A stretch of DNA of 64,000 nt from CAYVQZ01 sp964453435 (GTDB lineage: Bacteria > Abyssobacteria > SURF-5), in NCBI GenBank assembly GCA_964453435.1, contig CAYVQZ010000008.1:1-64000 (forward strand). The letters run 5' to 3'. This document shows, piece after piece, positions 11,117 to 19,576 of this stretch. Each line of letters starts with the position of its first letter. Within the stretch, counting starts at the first letter, position 1. Made by a program: the position numbers and the translations under genes. The notes beneath the pieces were generated by a model that searched no databases, was not told where the DNA came from, and was given only the letters and a program-made list of their open reading frames with translations.

Positions 11117-12504
11117 GAGCAAGCAAAAGCCAACCGAGAGAGTTCCCCGGCCTGGTCCGACGTATAATCAGGTCTGTTTTTCCCGAGCCTTTCATCCCTC
11201 ACACCGAATCGGAACGCAAACGGTATCTGCTAAAGAACCTGGTTCTTCATTTTCGCCCGGCAACGGTTCCGGAAAAAACGCTTCGCTTCACGCTTACCTG
11301 GGGTCTGGGGGGAATGGCCGTTACCCTGGTACTGCTCCAGTTTGGGACCGGGATTCTTCTGAAGTTCGTTTTCGAGCCTGCGCCAATGGTGGCCTATGGT
11401 TCCATTCAATCGCTGCAGAACGAAGTTCTCTTCGGTCAGCTTATTCGCAACCTGCACCACTGGAGCGCTAATCTTTTGGTGTTGGTCGTTTTCCTGCACA
11501 TGCTGCGGGTGTTTTTCACCGGCGCGTTTCATCCACCCAGGCAGTTCAACTGGCTCATCGGATGGACAATGTTCGGCGCCATACTCCTGGCCAATCTTAC
11601 CGGTTATCTGCTGCCATATGACCAGCTTGCCTATTGGGCGGTGACCGTAACCACCGGCATGCTGGAGTATGTTCCCATCGCAGGATTGCATCTCCAATCG
11701 GCGATTCGCGGCGGAACCCAAATTGGTCCGGCAACAATGCGAATTTTCTTCGCCATTCACACCGCGGTTGTCCCGGCGGCGCTTGTTCCGTTAATGGGAT
11801 TTCATTTTTGGAGGATTCGCAAGTCCGGAGGCTTGGTGGTTCCACGGAAGCGGGAAGACGAGCCGCCTGCCGACCTCGTTCGCGTGCCCAGCCTGCCGAA
11901 TCTTTTGTTGCGCGAACTGGTGACAGCGCTCGCGCTTATTGCGGGCGTCCTGGTCGTCTCGATTTTGTTCAATGCTCCGCTGGAGGAGCCTGCCAACCCG
12001 GGTCTGAGTCCGAATCCGACGAAGGCTCCGTGGTATTTTGGTGGGTTGCAGGAGTTGCTGTTGCATATCCATCCGACATTTGCCGTCTTCGTCATTCCGC
12101 TGATAATGACTATCGGGCTGGCGCTGCTTCCGTATTTGAATTATGAGGCCGACACGGGGGGAATCTGGTTCGCCTCGAACAGAGGACGCCGGATGGCGGC
12201 GATTGCGGCAATTACGGGCCTGGTTCTGACACCATTGACAATAGCGGCAACTGAGTTTTTCATCGAGCCCCGGTCGCCTGCGTTTGCGGAGCGGGGGATA
12301 CTTGGAAACGGCATGGTACCGGCGCTGTTTTTGGTGGGCGCATTCGGCGGCTTTTACTGGACAGTGAAGAGAAAATTCTCGGCTTCAAATAATGAAGCCA
12401 TTCAGGCGGTGTTCGCTTTGGCGGTATCGTCATTGGTTGTTTTGACCGTTGTCGGAGTGTGGTTTCGGGGGGAAGGAATGGCTCTAACGTGGCCATGGCG
12501 GTGA
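11113..12504 (+). CDS. cytochrome b, fused b6 / subunit IV type, of a bc-type complex
   Basis: 463-residue integral membrane protein that oxidises quinol in a cytochrome bc/b6f-type complex. Heme ligands are visible as His115/His129 (LHHWSANLLVLVVFLHMLR) and His216/His231 (IHTAVVPAALVPLMGFH). The second pair is 15 apart, the spacing seen in b6-type proteins. The C-terminal half carries the subunit-IV-like motif PNPTKAPWYFGGLQELL, so both halves are in one chain. The start overlaps a short leader ORF. The Rieske gene and an octaheme cytochrome follow on the same strand. No cytochrome c1 or f gene is nearby, so the multiheme protein probably takes its place as acceptor. Confidence 0.92.
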   Translation: MRASKSQPREFPGLVRRIIRSVFPEPFIPHTESERKRYLLKNLVLHFRPATVPEKTLRFTLTWGLGGMAVTLVLLQFGTGILLKFVFEPAPMVAYGSIQSLQNEVLFGQLIRNLHHWSANLLVLVVFLHMLRVFFTGAFHPPRQFNWLIGWTMFGAILLANLTGYLLPYDQLAYWAVTVTTGMLEYVPIAGLHLQSAIRGGTQIGPATMRIFFAIHTAVVPAALVPLMGFHFWRIRKSGGLVVPRKREDEPPADLVRVPSLPNLLLRELVTALALIAGVLVVSILFNAPLEEPANPGLSPNPTKAPWYFGGLQELLLHIHPTFAVFVIPLIMTIGLALLPYLNYEADTGGIWFASNRGRRMAAIAAITGLVLTPLTIAATEFFIEPRSPAFAERGILGNGMVPALFLVGAFGGFYWTVKRKFSASNNEAIQAVFALAVSSLVVLTVVGVWFRGEGMALTWPWR

Positions 12505-12524
12505 GAGTCCAAACGGCCTGGCTC

Positions 12525-12729
12525 CGAAAGGGTTTTTTCTTACAGAAGGCACTCATGCAGTCATTCTGAGGAGCAAATCGACGACGAATCTCTCTTTTTT
12601 GGCGCAATTAATTGCGAGAGTCTTCGCTCTCCCTGAGAATGAGACCACCAAGAGCGTTCGGGAAGGTATTGCTGCAACACGCCCAACTATTTTCCTTTGA
12701 ACGTTGCATGCTGTTACGCTCAGAATGAC
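12525..12729. repeat. dispersed repeat with CATTCTGAG-type inverted ends (copy 1)
   Basis: Much of this interval resembles 28905-29076: both read GTCATTCTGAGGAGCAAA, then CGACGA.GAATCTCTCTTTTTT, then GGCGCAAT, then TTGCGAG and TCTTCGCTCT, then GAGAATGA or CAGAATGA. A perfect 14-base palindrome CGCAATTAATTGCG lies at 12603-12616. A further CTCAGAATGACATTCC fragment at about 12718 suggests a second, truncated unit. Such CATTCTGAG elements are small non-coding interspersed repeats. It sits between cytochrome b and Rieske, genes that are normally contiguous. Confidence 0.7.
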
Positions 12730-12759
12730 ATTCCGGGGATGCTCATAAAACTGCGGCTT

Positions 12760-13278
12760 ATGAAACATAAAAAGGAACAGGCAGCAGAAAATGGCGGGCA
12801 ACAGGAGACGCGCCGGAGTTTTCTGACAAAGCTATGGGTCGGCCTGGGCGCGGTAGCCTCTCTGGAAATGGTAGGAGTCGTTCTCGCTTTTTTGCGACCG
12901 CGAAAATCGAGCACCCAGGAGGAAGGATTCGGCAGCGTCATTGCAGCGGGTTCGGCCGACGATTTCGAGCCTGATTCGGTGACCGCTAATGTGAGAGGAC
13001 ATTTCTATCTTGCCTGCCTGGAAGACGGCGGGTTCCTCGCCTTGACGCGCACGTGCAGTCACCTCGGATGCACTGTCATCTGGAACTCCGACAGACAGCA
13101 ATTTGTCTGTCCGTGCCATGCTTCTGTTTTCGATATCAGGGGAGATGTGGTAAGCTCGCCCGCGCCCCGGGCGCTGGATATCTTTCCCATCACGATCGAA
13201 AATGATGTCGTAAGCGTAGATACTCGGAAACCCATCCGGCGCACGAGGTTTCGTAGAGAGCAGATAACGTATCCGTAA
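12760..13278 (+). CDS. Rieske [2Fe-2S] protein of a bc-type complex
   Basis: About 172 residues. The N-terminus has a Tat-like motif, TRRSFLTKLW, and a hydrophobic anchor (GLGAVASLEMVGVVLAFL), so it is probably exported folded and membrane-anchored. The cluster motifs are CSHLGC and CPCHASVFD, which supply two Cys and two His ligands plus the extra disulfide cysteines. I prefer ATG 12760. ATG 12739 is possible, and the frame from 12697 runs through repeat sequence. It transfers electrons from quinol at the cytochrome b Qo site to a c-type acceptor, most likely the octaheme protein encoded 20 nt downstream. Confidence 0.88.
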   Translation: MKHKKEQAAENGGQQETRRSFLTKLWVGLGAVASLEMVGVVLAFLRPRKSSTQEEGFGSVIAAGSADDFEPDSVTANVRGHFYLACLEDGGFLALTRTCSHLGCTVIWNSDRQQFVCPCHASVFDIRGDVVSSPAPRALDIFPITIENDVVSVDTRKPIRRTRFRREQITYP

Positions 13279-13298
13279 CAACTCGATACCAATTTCAT

Positions 13299-15599
13299 AT
13301 GAAAACCTGGAAAATAACCGGATTCATAGCAACCCTCGTGATTGTTCTCGCTTTTCCCGCTTACTTGCTGAAAGAGAAATACGCCCGCCCCTCCGACCGG
13401 CCGGAGGAAGGCTCTGTCTACGTGGGAGCCGAGAAATGCAGGGACTGCCACAAGCAGGAGTACGACAAATGGCGCGATTCCCATCACGACAAGTCCATGG
13501 ACCTCGCCACAGAAGAGAGTGTTCTGGGCGATTTCAACGATACAGTGTTCGAGCATTCCGGCGTCGTATCCCGGTTCTACCGCAGGGACGGCACGTTCTT
13601 TGTTTGCACCCAGGGGCCAGAAGGGTCGATGGGCGATTTCGAAATAACGCATACCTTCGGATACTATCCGCTGCAACAATATCTTGTTCCCTTTCCCGGC
13701 GGGCGGCTGCAGTGTCTTCCAATCGCATGGGATGCGAAGGAGGAAAAATGGTTTTCCTTGTACCCGGATGACCCGCCGAATCCGAATGAATGGATTTACT
13801 GGACGAACTCCGGCCAGTGCTGGAACAGCATGTGCGCGGAGTGTCACTCGACGAATTTGGGGAAGGGATACAACCCGGATACCGATACCTATGGCACCAC
13901 ATGGTCGGAAATCGACGTGAGCTGCGAAGCCTGCCATGGCCCGAGTTCGCGCCATGTTGCCTGGGCCGAAATGCCGGAAATGGCGCGCCCTCAGACGCAT
14001 AACTATGGGTTGGCAGTACGCACGAGCGGACTATCTTCCCGGGACTATGTCGAGTTGTGCGCGCCGTGCCACTCGCGCCGGCGCCTGATTCAGCAATATT
14101 CCCATACAGCGGAAAATCTCCTTGATACCATGGCGCCGCAGCTGCTGTCTCAGGACATGTATTTCCCCGACGGGCAGATCCTCGAGGAAGTATACGTGTA
14201 TGGCTCGTTCATACAGAGCAAAATGTACCATCGCGATGTGCGCTGCGGCGACTGCCACGACGCCCACAGCATCAAGCTGGTGAAGGAAGGGAACGAGCTG
14301 TGTCTCCAGTGTCACCGGCGGGATATCTATGACACGTACGACCACCATTTCCACAAAAAGAAGGGCCAGGAGGGAGAACCAATCAGATCAGCCGAAGGGG
14401 AGGTTCTGTTCGAGGTCGGCACGGGCGCCGAGTGTGTTCAATGCCATATGCCCGGTCGCTACTATATGGTAATCGATTACCGGCCAGACCACAGTCTTCG
14501 GATTCCCAGACCCGACCTCAGCATCACACTTGGCACGCCGAACGCCTGCAACCGGTGCCACATCGATAAATCGAACGAATGGTCCGCCGATTATATGACC
14601 AAATGGTATGGCGAAAGGAGCAAGCCCCATTACGGCGCGATTCTCGCCGCCGGCCGCAAGAGACAGCCGGATGCCGAGGCGGAACTGGCGCGGCTGGCGG
14701 GGGATTCACTGTTTCCGGTCATCGTCCGGTCTACCGCCCTTGCCCTCCTGAGTGAATACACGGGAGAGGATAGCAATCGCGCCTTCGAGATGGCTCTCGC
14801 CGACGAAGACGCCCTGATCAGGCAAACCGCCCTCATGAATTTTCACCCGACAGACCCGCAAAAAGACCTCAAGCGCGTATTCCCGATGCTCTATGATCCC
14901 GTGAAGGCGGTCAGAATTGAGGCGGCTCATGTACTCACGCAGTTCCCGCGCAGCATGCTCACACCGGAACAGGATGAACTGCTTCAAAGGACTCTCCGGG
15001 AATACGAGCAGGCGCTTCTGTATTCCGCCGATTTTGCCTATGCCCATTACAATCTCGGAAACATGTACACCAACCTCGGGCAATTTGAGAAGGCTGAAGA
15101 GCATTTCAGAGAAGCCATCCGGATCGAAAACGATTTCTATCCTGCAAAAGTCAATCTGTCCATGCTGTACAACCGGATGGGACGGAACAGAGAAGCTGAA
15201 AGCCTGCTGCGCGAGGTCGTGCAAAGACATCCCGAACTGTACGAAGTACAATATTCGTTGGGACTGCTGCTTGCAGAAGAAAAAGAGTACGTCGAGGCGG
15301 TGAAATATCTGGCCACGGCGGCACGCGGCATTCCGAACCGCTCGCGTATCCATTACAACCTTGGACTTCTGCTCGACTACCTCCAGAGGGATGTTGAGGC
15401 CGAAAAGGCACTGCTCACGGCCGTGCGACTCGAATCGGACAACCTGGACTATCTGACGGCGGTAGCGGACTATTATCTGAAAAGGAAGAGATATGCGGAG
15501 GCCGGGGAGATCGCCCGACAAATGGCCGAAAAACATCCCGCCAACCCGGCAGGCACGCAAGTGTTAAAATTCATCAAGCGGGCACGGCAGTCGCCGTGA
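13299..15599 (+). CDS. octaheme c-type cytochrome with C-terminal TPR domain
   Basis: 766 residues. One N-terminal hydrophobic segment (about 7-24) serves as uncleaved anchor or signal. Eight CxxCH heme sites begin at Cys47, 179, 209, 254, 316, 335, 379 and 417. The region after about 430 looks helical and HEAT-like, and about 560-750 contains TPR units (for example AHYNLGNMYTNLGQFEKAEEHFREA split across two helices). Such multiheme-TPR proteins are periplasmic electron carriers of uncertain partner. It directly follows Rieske and cytochrome b, so it may replace cytochrome c1/f or pass electrons onward to an extracytoplasmic acceptor. No catalytic nitrite- or hydroxylamine-type motif could be assigned by eye. 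Confidence 0.9.
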   Translation: MKTWKITGFIATLVIVLAFPAYLLKEKYARPSDRPEEGSVYVGAEKCRDCHKQEYDKWRDSHHDKSMDLATEESVLGDFNDTVFEHSGVVSRFYRRDGTFFVCTQGPEGSMGDFEITHTFGYYPLQQYLVPFPGGRLQCLPIAWDAKEEKWFSLYPDDPPNPNEWIYWTNSGQCWNSMCAECHSTNLGKGYNPDTDTYGTTWSEIDVSCEACHGPSSRHVAWAEMPEMARPQTHNYGLAVRTSGLSSRDYVELCAPCHSRRRLIQQYSHTAENLLDTMAPQLLSQDMYFPDGQILEEVYVYGSFIQSKMYHRDVRCGDCHDAHSIKLVKEGNELCLQCHRRDIYDTYDHHFHKKKGQEGEPIRSAEGEVLFEVGTGAECVQCHMPGRYYMVIDYRPDHSLRIPRPDLSITLGTPNACNRCHIDKSNEWSADYMTKWYGERSKPHYGAILAAGRKRQPDAEAELARLAGDSLFPVIVRSTALALLSEYTGEDSNRAFEMALADEDALIRQTALMNFHPTDPQKDLKRVFPMLYDPVKAVRIEAAHVLTQFPRSMLTPEQDELLQRTLREYEQALLYSADFAYAHYNLGNMYTNLGQFEKAEEHFREAIRIENDFYPAKVNLSMLYNRMGRNREAESLLREVVQRHPELYEVQYSLGLLLAEEKEYVEAVKYLATAARGIPNRSRIHYNLGLLLDYLQRDVEAEKALLTAVRLESDNLDYLTAVADYYLKRKRYAEAGEIARQMAEKHPANPAGTQVLKFIKRARQSP

Positions 15600-15860
15600 G
15601 CACGAGGCGTCGTAGAATCGAGTTGTGAATCCGTCTGCCCGTTGCGCACTTTCCCGAATAGCAAGCTTTGGGTGCTGCATTCAATTACGGAGTCCCTTGT
15701 CTTTCGGGTTTTCGTAGATTGGCGGACTGCTTTCAAAGCACGGCAACCTGAATCGTGAGACACACTCGCTGTTCCGAAAACCTGAAGCCTGGTTCGAGCA
15801 ACGTGAATGTATGGGCCAAAGGTCACGCTTAACCTGATTCCGCGTCCCGGAATTAGCCCA
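15600..15860. repeat. dispersed intergenic repeat, reverse orientation copy
   Basis: The reverse complement of about 15650-15790 matches the family at 10541-10800: CCCACGGTT-related ends, GCAGTCCGCCAATCTACG, GGGACTCCGTAATTG and CACCCAAAGCTTGCTATTCGGG. The fragment GTCGTAGAATCG near 15610 is shared with the element at 28660-28712. No gene is supported here. Confidence 0.65.
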
Positions 15861-15892
15861 GCCAAACACTTTCATACCAACAAATATAGGCG

Positions 15893-15898
15893 TATAAT
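15893..15898 (+). promoter_or_regulatory. putative -10 box for the hypothetical gene at 15918
   Basis: A perfect TATAAT lies 20 nt before the start codon. The candidate -35 (TTTCAT near 15870) is weak. If used, the leader would be only about 12 nt. Confidence 0.35.
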
Positions 15899-15917
15899 AT
15901 AAGTAGAGGGTAATGGT

Positions 15918-16520
15918 ATGAACAAGTTGCGGGATCGAGAAAATGGGGCGAAAGAACAACCCCTGACCGAGCGGACGAGAAGGCGCATTTTCGCCCTTTT
16001 GCATGAACGGGGACTCGATGACGACGTGCGCCACCAGATGCAGAATACTGTCGTCGGCAAGGAATCGTTGACGGATTTCACCGAGTCGGAAGGCTGGCAA
16101 CTGTTGAACTATCTCAACTGGATTACGAATCCCCCCCATCCTTCGGATATGTCTGTACGGCGGAAATACTCGCGTCCCGACGGCGTCATTGAAATATACG
16201 CGATTCCGACGATTACGGAGCCGCAAATCCGCAAGCTCTATGCGCTCATGCACGAGATCGCAGAGCTCGAGTTCGAGCTGGGCGGCGGAAAACAGCGCTC
16301 AGGCGCTGCCCAAAATCGCCCTTACGATACTGCCCGTATCCGCTCCCGGCTGGACGGATGGTCACGCAAAATCACCTCGTATGGGAGTCTCCCTCCGGAG
16401 GCCGGAGGTCTGAGCGAGTTGATGAAGGAGGAAGCCAGCAACCTCATTGAGATTTTGAAGGATCGGGTCGAATTGCTCCGAAAGAAGCTGGCGGAAAGCA
16501 AGGGCGGAACTGTTCCGTGA
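15918..16520 (+). CDS. hypothetical protein with GemA/DUF1018-like N-terminal segment
   Basis: 200 residues, charged and largely helical, without signal peptide or membrane segment. Residues about 17-66 (ERTRRRIFALLHERGLDDDV, then VVGKESLTDFTESEGWQLLNYL) resemble the GemA/Gp16 (DUF1018) helical repeat of Mu-like phages. A similar start, TEPQIRKLYALMHEI, recurs at about 100. The C-terminal part (about 165-195) may be a coiled coil. The resemblance is by eye and no phage genes surround it, so it may be a domesticated or unrelated protein. It stands alone and converges with the PLP enzyme downstream. Confidence 0.65.
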   Translation: MNKLRDRENGAKEQPLTERTRRRIFALLHERGLDDDVRHQMQNTVVGKESLTDFTESEGWQLLNYLNWITNPPHPSDMSVRRKYSRPDGVIEIYAIPTITEPQIRKLYALMHEIAELEFELGGGKQRSGAAQNRPYDTARIRSRLDGWSRKITSYGSLPPEAGGLSELMKEEASNLIEILKDRVELLRKKLAESKGGTVP

Positions 16521-16615
16521 CCGCGAACAGCATCCATGAAAAGAAAAACGCCGGAGGTCGAGAGAACTCTTTCTCGCCCCTTGGCGCTTTGCCGGTTGAA
16601 ACGGGCTTCACACGG

Positions 16616-17800
16616 CTAAATACCTTCCAACGCCTGGTCAAGGTCCGCGATTATATCCTCCGGGTCTTCGAAGCCGACCGCCAGGCGGACGAGTTCGTCC
16701 AATATCCCGATCTCGATTCGTTCATCCCGCGTCATCGTGTAGTATGTAACGGTCGCAGGGTGGGTGATGAGTGTTTCCGGTCCTCCTAAACTCGGCGCGA
16801 TCAGGCAGAGTTTCAGCGAATCCAGAAATCGCAGTGTTTGCTCGAGATTCCCGTCAACTTCGAATGTGACGACACCGCCGAATCCACGCATTTGTTTTTT
16901 GGCAAGTTTGTGGTGGCGGTGGCTGGGCAGACCCGGATAGTAGACCCGCTTGACCTTCGGATGTTTCTCCAGGCGCCTGGCGACGATTGTGGCCGTCTCG
17001 TTTTGCCTTTTCATTCTCAATGAGTATGTCTTCAGGCCCCGCACCAAAAGGAAACAGGAGTTCGGATCGGGAATGCCGCCGGTCATCTTCTGGAACGCCT
17101 TGACCCGCTCGAAGTATTTGCGGCCTGTCAGCACGGCGCCGGAGAGAACGTCATTATGGCCGGCGAGAAACTTTGTTCCGCTGTGGATAACGATGTCGAT
17201 ACCGAACTCCAAAGGTTTCTGGTTATACGGTCCTCCGAACGTGCCGTCGATAGCAGTTGTCACCTTGTGCTTTCGGCCCAACTCCGAAACCTTTCCCATG
17301 TCGGCAATATTGAGATACGGATTGGTCGGCGATTCCGAGAACAGGAGAACCGTGTTTTTCCGGATTGCGGCTTCCAGAGCTTTATAGTCACCCATCGGCA
17401 CGACGGTCACTTCCATTCCAAAGCGGGGCAGGAAGTTTTCGGCGAAATTAAGCGTCTGTTTGTATGCGTCGTCGGTCAGAATTATGTGGTCTCCCGTCTT
17501 CATCAACGACAGAACAACCGCGCTGACGGCGCTCATGCCACAATCGAACAGCAGGCAGTGTTCAGCGCCTTCGAGCATCGCAAGCTTCTTTTCCCCCGCT
17601 TCCTGAGTCGGGTTTCCGTATCTGCCATACTCGTAATGGCTTTTCTTCCCCGAGGTGTATTCGGCGACCTCATCCATGTTTTTGAAGACGAAGGTGGAAG
17701 TTTGAACTATGGGAGTGGTCACGGAGCCGCGCCATCTTTGCTCGCCCCCGTGAACGGCGATGGTCGATTCGCCCATTTTCGGAGCCTGTTTCTTTGCCAA
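16616..17800 (-). CDS. Cys/Met-metabolism PLP-dependent enzyme (trans-sulfuration family)
   Basis: 394 residues, the usual length for cystathionine gamma-synthase/lyase and methionine gamma-lyase relatives. Family marks include YGRYGNPT near 60, TDDAYKQT with the active-site tyrosine, and HSGTKFLAGHNDV holding the PLP lysine, and near the C-terminus SLGGPETLITHPA. The start is TTG at 17800, backed by AGGAGG five bases upstream. It catalyses beta/gamma elimination or replacement on a sulfur amino acid; the exact reaction cannot be decided from sequence alone. It follows glnB on the same strand after a 280-nt gap in which I saw no riboswitch, so it is probably separately expressed. Confidence 0.9.
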   Translation of the reverse strand: MAKKQAPKMGESTIAVHGGEQRWRGSVTTPIVQTSTFVFKNMDEVAEYTSGKKSHYEYGRYGNPTQEAGEKKLAMLEGAEHCLLFDCGMSAVSAVVLSLMKTGDHIILTDDAYKQTLNFAENFLPRFGMEVTVVPMGDYKALEAAIRKNTVLLFSESPTNPYLNIADMGKVSELGRKHKVTTAIDGTFGGPYNQKPLEFGIDIVIHSGTKFLAGHNDVLSGAVLTGRKYFERVKAFQKMTGGIPDPNSCFLLVRGLKTYSLRMKRQNETATIVARRLEKHPKVKRVYYPGLPSHRHHKLAKKQMRGFGGVVTFEVDGNLEQTLRFLDSLKLCLIAPSLGGPETLITHPATVTYYTMTRDERIEIGILDELVRLAVGFEDPEDIIADLDQALEGI

Positions 17801-18082
17801 CGTGTAACCTCCTCTATCTTAATGGGTTCTGCGGAGAAGGCAGAAAGTTCTCGACATCCTATCGGATTCGAAATTGCAGATTAAGGAGTATAGGCTATCA
17901 TGAAACGAGCCGGGAGGTCAACTTGCGCGACACTTGCGCGAAGGTTGGGGGAGGCGGAAGAAGAAAGCGCGAATAGGGGTGGCTCAGCCATGTCAACGGA
18001 CTTCAGAAAAAATTGGGCCTGCCTCAGGGAAGCGGAAATACGGTGGAGCTTTCAGGAGCGAGAAAGGAGTCGGGGCGGAAAC

Positions 18083-18421
18083 TCAAATGGCGTCTTTGCC
18101 ACGTTCGCCTGTCCGGATTCTTATTACTTCCTCCACCGGCGTGACGAAGACCTTTCCGTCGCCCAGGCGGCCGGTGCGCGCGGCCGCAACGATTGCCTCG
18201 ATAACGGTTTCAACCTCGCTGTCCGGCACCACCACCTCGAGTTTGATTTTCGGGAGAAACTCTATTTCGTACTCGGCGCCGCGGTATAATTCCTTATGTC
18301 CTTTTTGTCGACCGAACCCTTTGACCTCGATAACCGTTAATCCTTTGATGCCGTTATTCGAAAGAACCTCTTTCACTTCTTCCAGCTTGAACGGCTTTAT
18401 GATCGCCTCTATTTTCTTCAC
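18083..18421 (-). CDS. glnB: PII nitrogen regulatory protein
   Basis: 112 residues, the standard PII length. The T-loop YRGAEYEIEF carries the uridylylatable Tyr51, and the B-loop TGRLGDGKVFV binds ATP/ADP. PII trimers sense 2-oxoglutarate and energy state and control glutamine synthetase, ammonium uptake and nitrogen transcription factors. It is the last gene of a minus-strand series that includes glutamate synthase and an NrpR-like repressor, which fits nitrogen control. No amtB or glnA is in the window. GlnB and GlnK cannot be told apart with confidence from sequence alone. Confidence 0.93.
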   Translation of the reverse strand: MKKIEAIIKPFKLEEVKEVLSNNGIKGLTVIEVKGFGRQKGHKELYRGAEYEIEFLPKIKLEVVVPDSEVETVIEAIVAAARTGRLGDGKVFVTPVEEVIRIRTGERGKDAI

Positions 18422-18470
18422 ATCCTCACCTCATGCATAGACATTTGTGATTTCCGTAAGATGGGCAATA

Positions 18471-18486
18471 GTGAGACAGATTCACA
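18471..18486. repeat. 16-base exact repeat shared with 10779-10794
   Basis: GTGAGACAGATTCACA occurs here, between glnB and the NrpR-like gene, and identically at 10779. The flanks also resemble each other (GGGCAATA versus GTGCAATT). It is a fragment of the dispersed intergenic family. Confidence 0.55.
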
Positions 18487-18510
18487 AAGGCCAATCGCAG
18501 CACATTGAAG

Positions 18511-19518
18511 TCATGCGAAATTGCGTACTCGGGCATCGAGTTCGTCATACGGGAACAGCGTCTGATACTCTGTCAATGCCGCCAAAGCGTGCAAGTGTGC
18601 CCGTATTCCCTTCTCCCCCAAAATCGCCGTCGGGTTCAGCCCGCCCACAATTACCATGCCGAAGCGTCCCTGCTCCACAGGAATCCCCGTAAGTGACTGC
18701 CCCGGCCATCCGATGGCCAGGAACCCTCCGAGACCTGCGGCTTCCAGTTGGTGAGCAAGAGTTATCACCGTCTCCCTGCATTCCGCCGGCGCCTCGCGGA
18801 AACTTGCGCCTATTTTGCCGTAGCCCGTTTCGGTGGCTCCTGCGTGGTCGGTCATCCCGCTTCGGACAAAAACCTCCAACGGGTCGAGCGTGGTCCCTCC
18901 ATAATCGATGACTTCCACAAACCGCGTCGGCTTTTTATCCCGCACTTCCAGCAGCCCTCCGAACCGCGAGTATGTGGGAATTCCATTTGCCAGCAGCACG
19001 CCGTTCACGGTTATCGAACACACCGTGCCTATAGCTATTGTACCATGCGGCACAAGGACATCGCCCACTTGTTGCCCCGGCGTAAAGATGGCGATTAATC
19101 GGCCCATGGCATAGCCGGCCCGAAACACCCTCGTTATGAGCGGTATCGCGGGTCCCAAGTCCGATTGTTTGATAATGCTAACGTTTATGAGGACTGTTCC
19201 TTTTCCGGCGGAGAGGTCGAAGCTCATGCGATAGGTCATCTGGTCGATTTTCGCTGCGAGGAATCCGACTCTTTCGATGATTCTCGCGCTGGCCAGTTCG
19301 TCGACTCCTCGGTCGGTGAGGATGCGGCCTTTTCTGCCCATGGTCTTGGTTAGTCCGTCGTGGTCAAGAGCCTGCAGATAGAACCGAACGGTACGTTCGC
19401 TCATTTCATGGCCTGCGGCCAGGAGTCTCCCGGTGATTTTTGAACTGCCGAGAGGAACGCCAGCCTGTCGAAGAACGCGCAGTATCGCAAGCCGTCTCTT
19501 TTCGGTTAGCTCGCTCAA
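18511..19518 (-). CDS. NrpR-like transcriptional regulator (winged helix + DUF128)
   Basis: 335 residues. The N-terminal winged-helix (about 5-70: KRRLAILRVLRQAGVPLGSS, then MSERTVRFYLQALDHDGL) is followed by one NrpR regulatory (DUF128) domain, recognisable from segments such as VLINVSIIKQSDLGPAI and GTIAIGTVCSITVNGVLL. NrpR represses nitrogen-assimilation genes in methanogenic archaea and responds to 2-oxoglutarate. Bacterial members are less studied. Its place between glutamate synthase and glnB supports a nitrogen role here. Only one DUF128 copy is present, as in archaeal proteins split into NrpRI/NrpRII. Confidence 0.85.
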   Translation of the reverse strand: MSELTEKRRLAILRVLRQAGVPLGSSKITGRLLAAGHEMSERTVRFYLQALDHDGLTKTMGRKGRILTDRGVDELASARIIERVGFLAAKIDQMTYRMSFDLSAGKGTVLINVSIIKQSDLGPAIPLITRVFRAGYAMGRLIAIFTPGQQVGDVLVPHGTIAIGTVCSITVNGVLLANGIPTYSRFGGLLEVRDKKPTRFVEVIDYGGTTLDPLEVFVRSGMTDHAGATETGYGKIGASFREAPAECRETVITLAHQLEAAGLGGFLAIGWPGQSLTGIPVEQGRFGMVIVGGLNPTAILGEKGIRAHLHALAALTEYQTLFPYDELDARVRNFA

Positions 19519-19576
19519 GAGTATTTCCTACTCTTGTCTTCCCGGTTGATGGGGAGAACGCGGCTTCTTGCTCCAT

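Noticed and set aside
17801..18082. Possible SAM or other sulfur riboswitch before the PLP enzyme
   Set aside because: No conserved SAM-riboswitch core could be found by eye. Only a direct repeat ACTTGCGCGA was seen.
18447..18692. Plus-strand frame between glnB and the NrpR-like gene
   Set aside because: Low-complexity translation without a domain; mostly antisense to the NrpR-like C-terminus.
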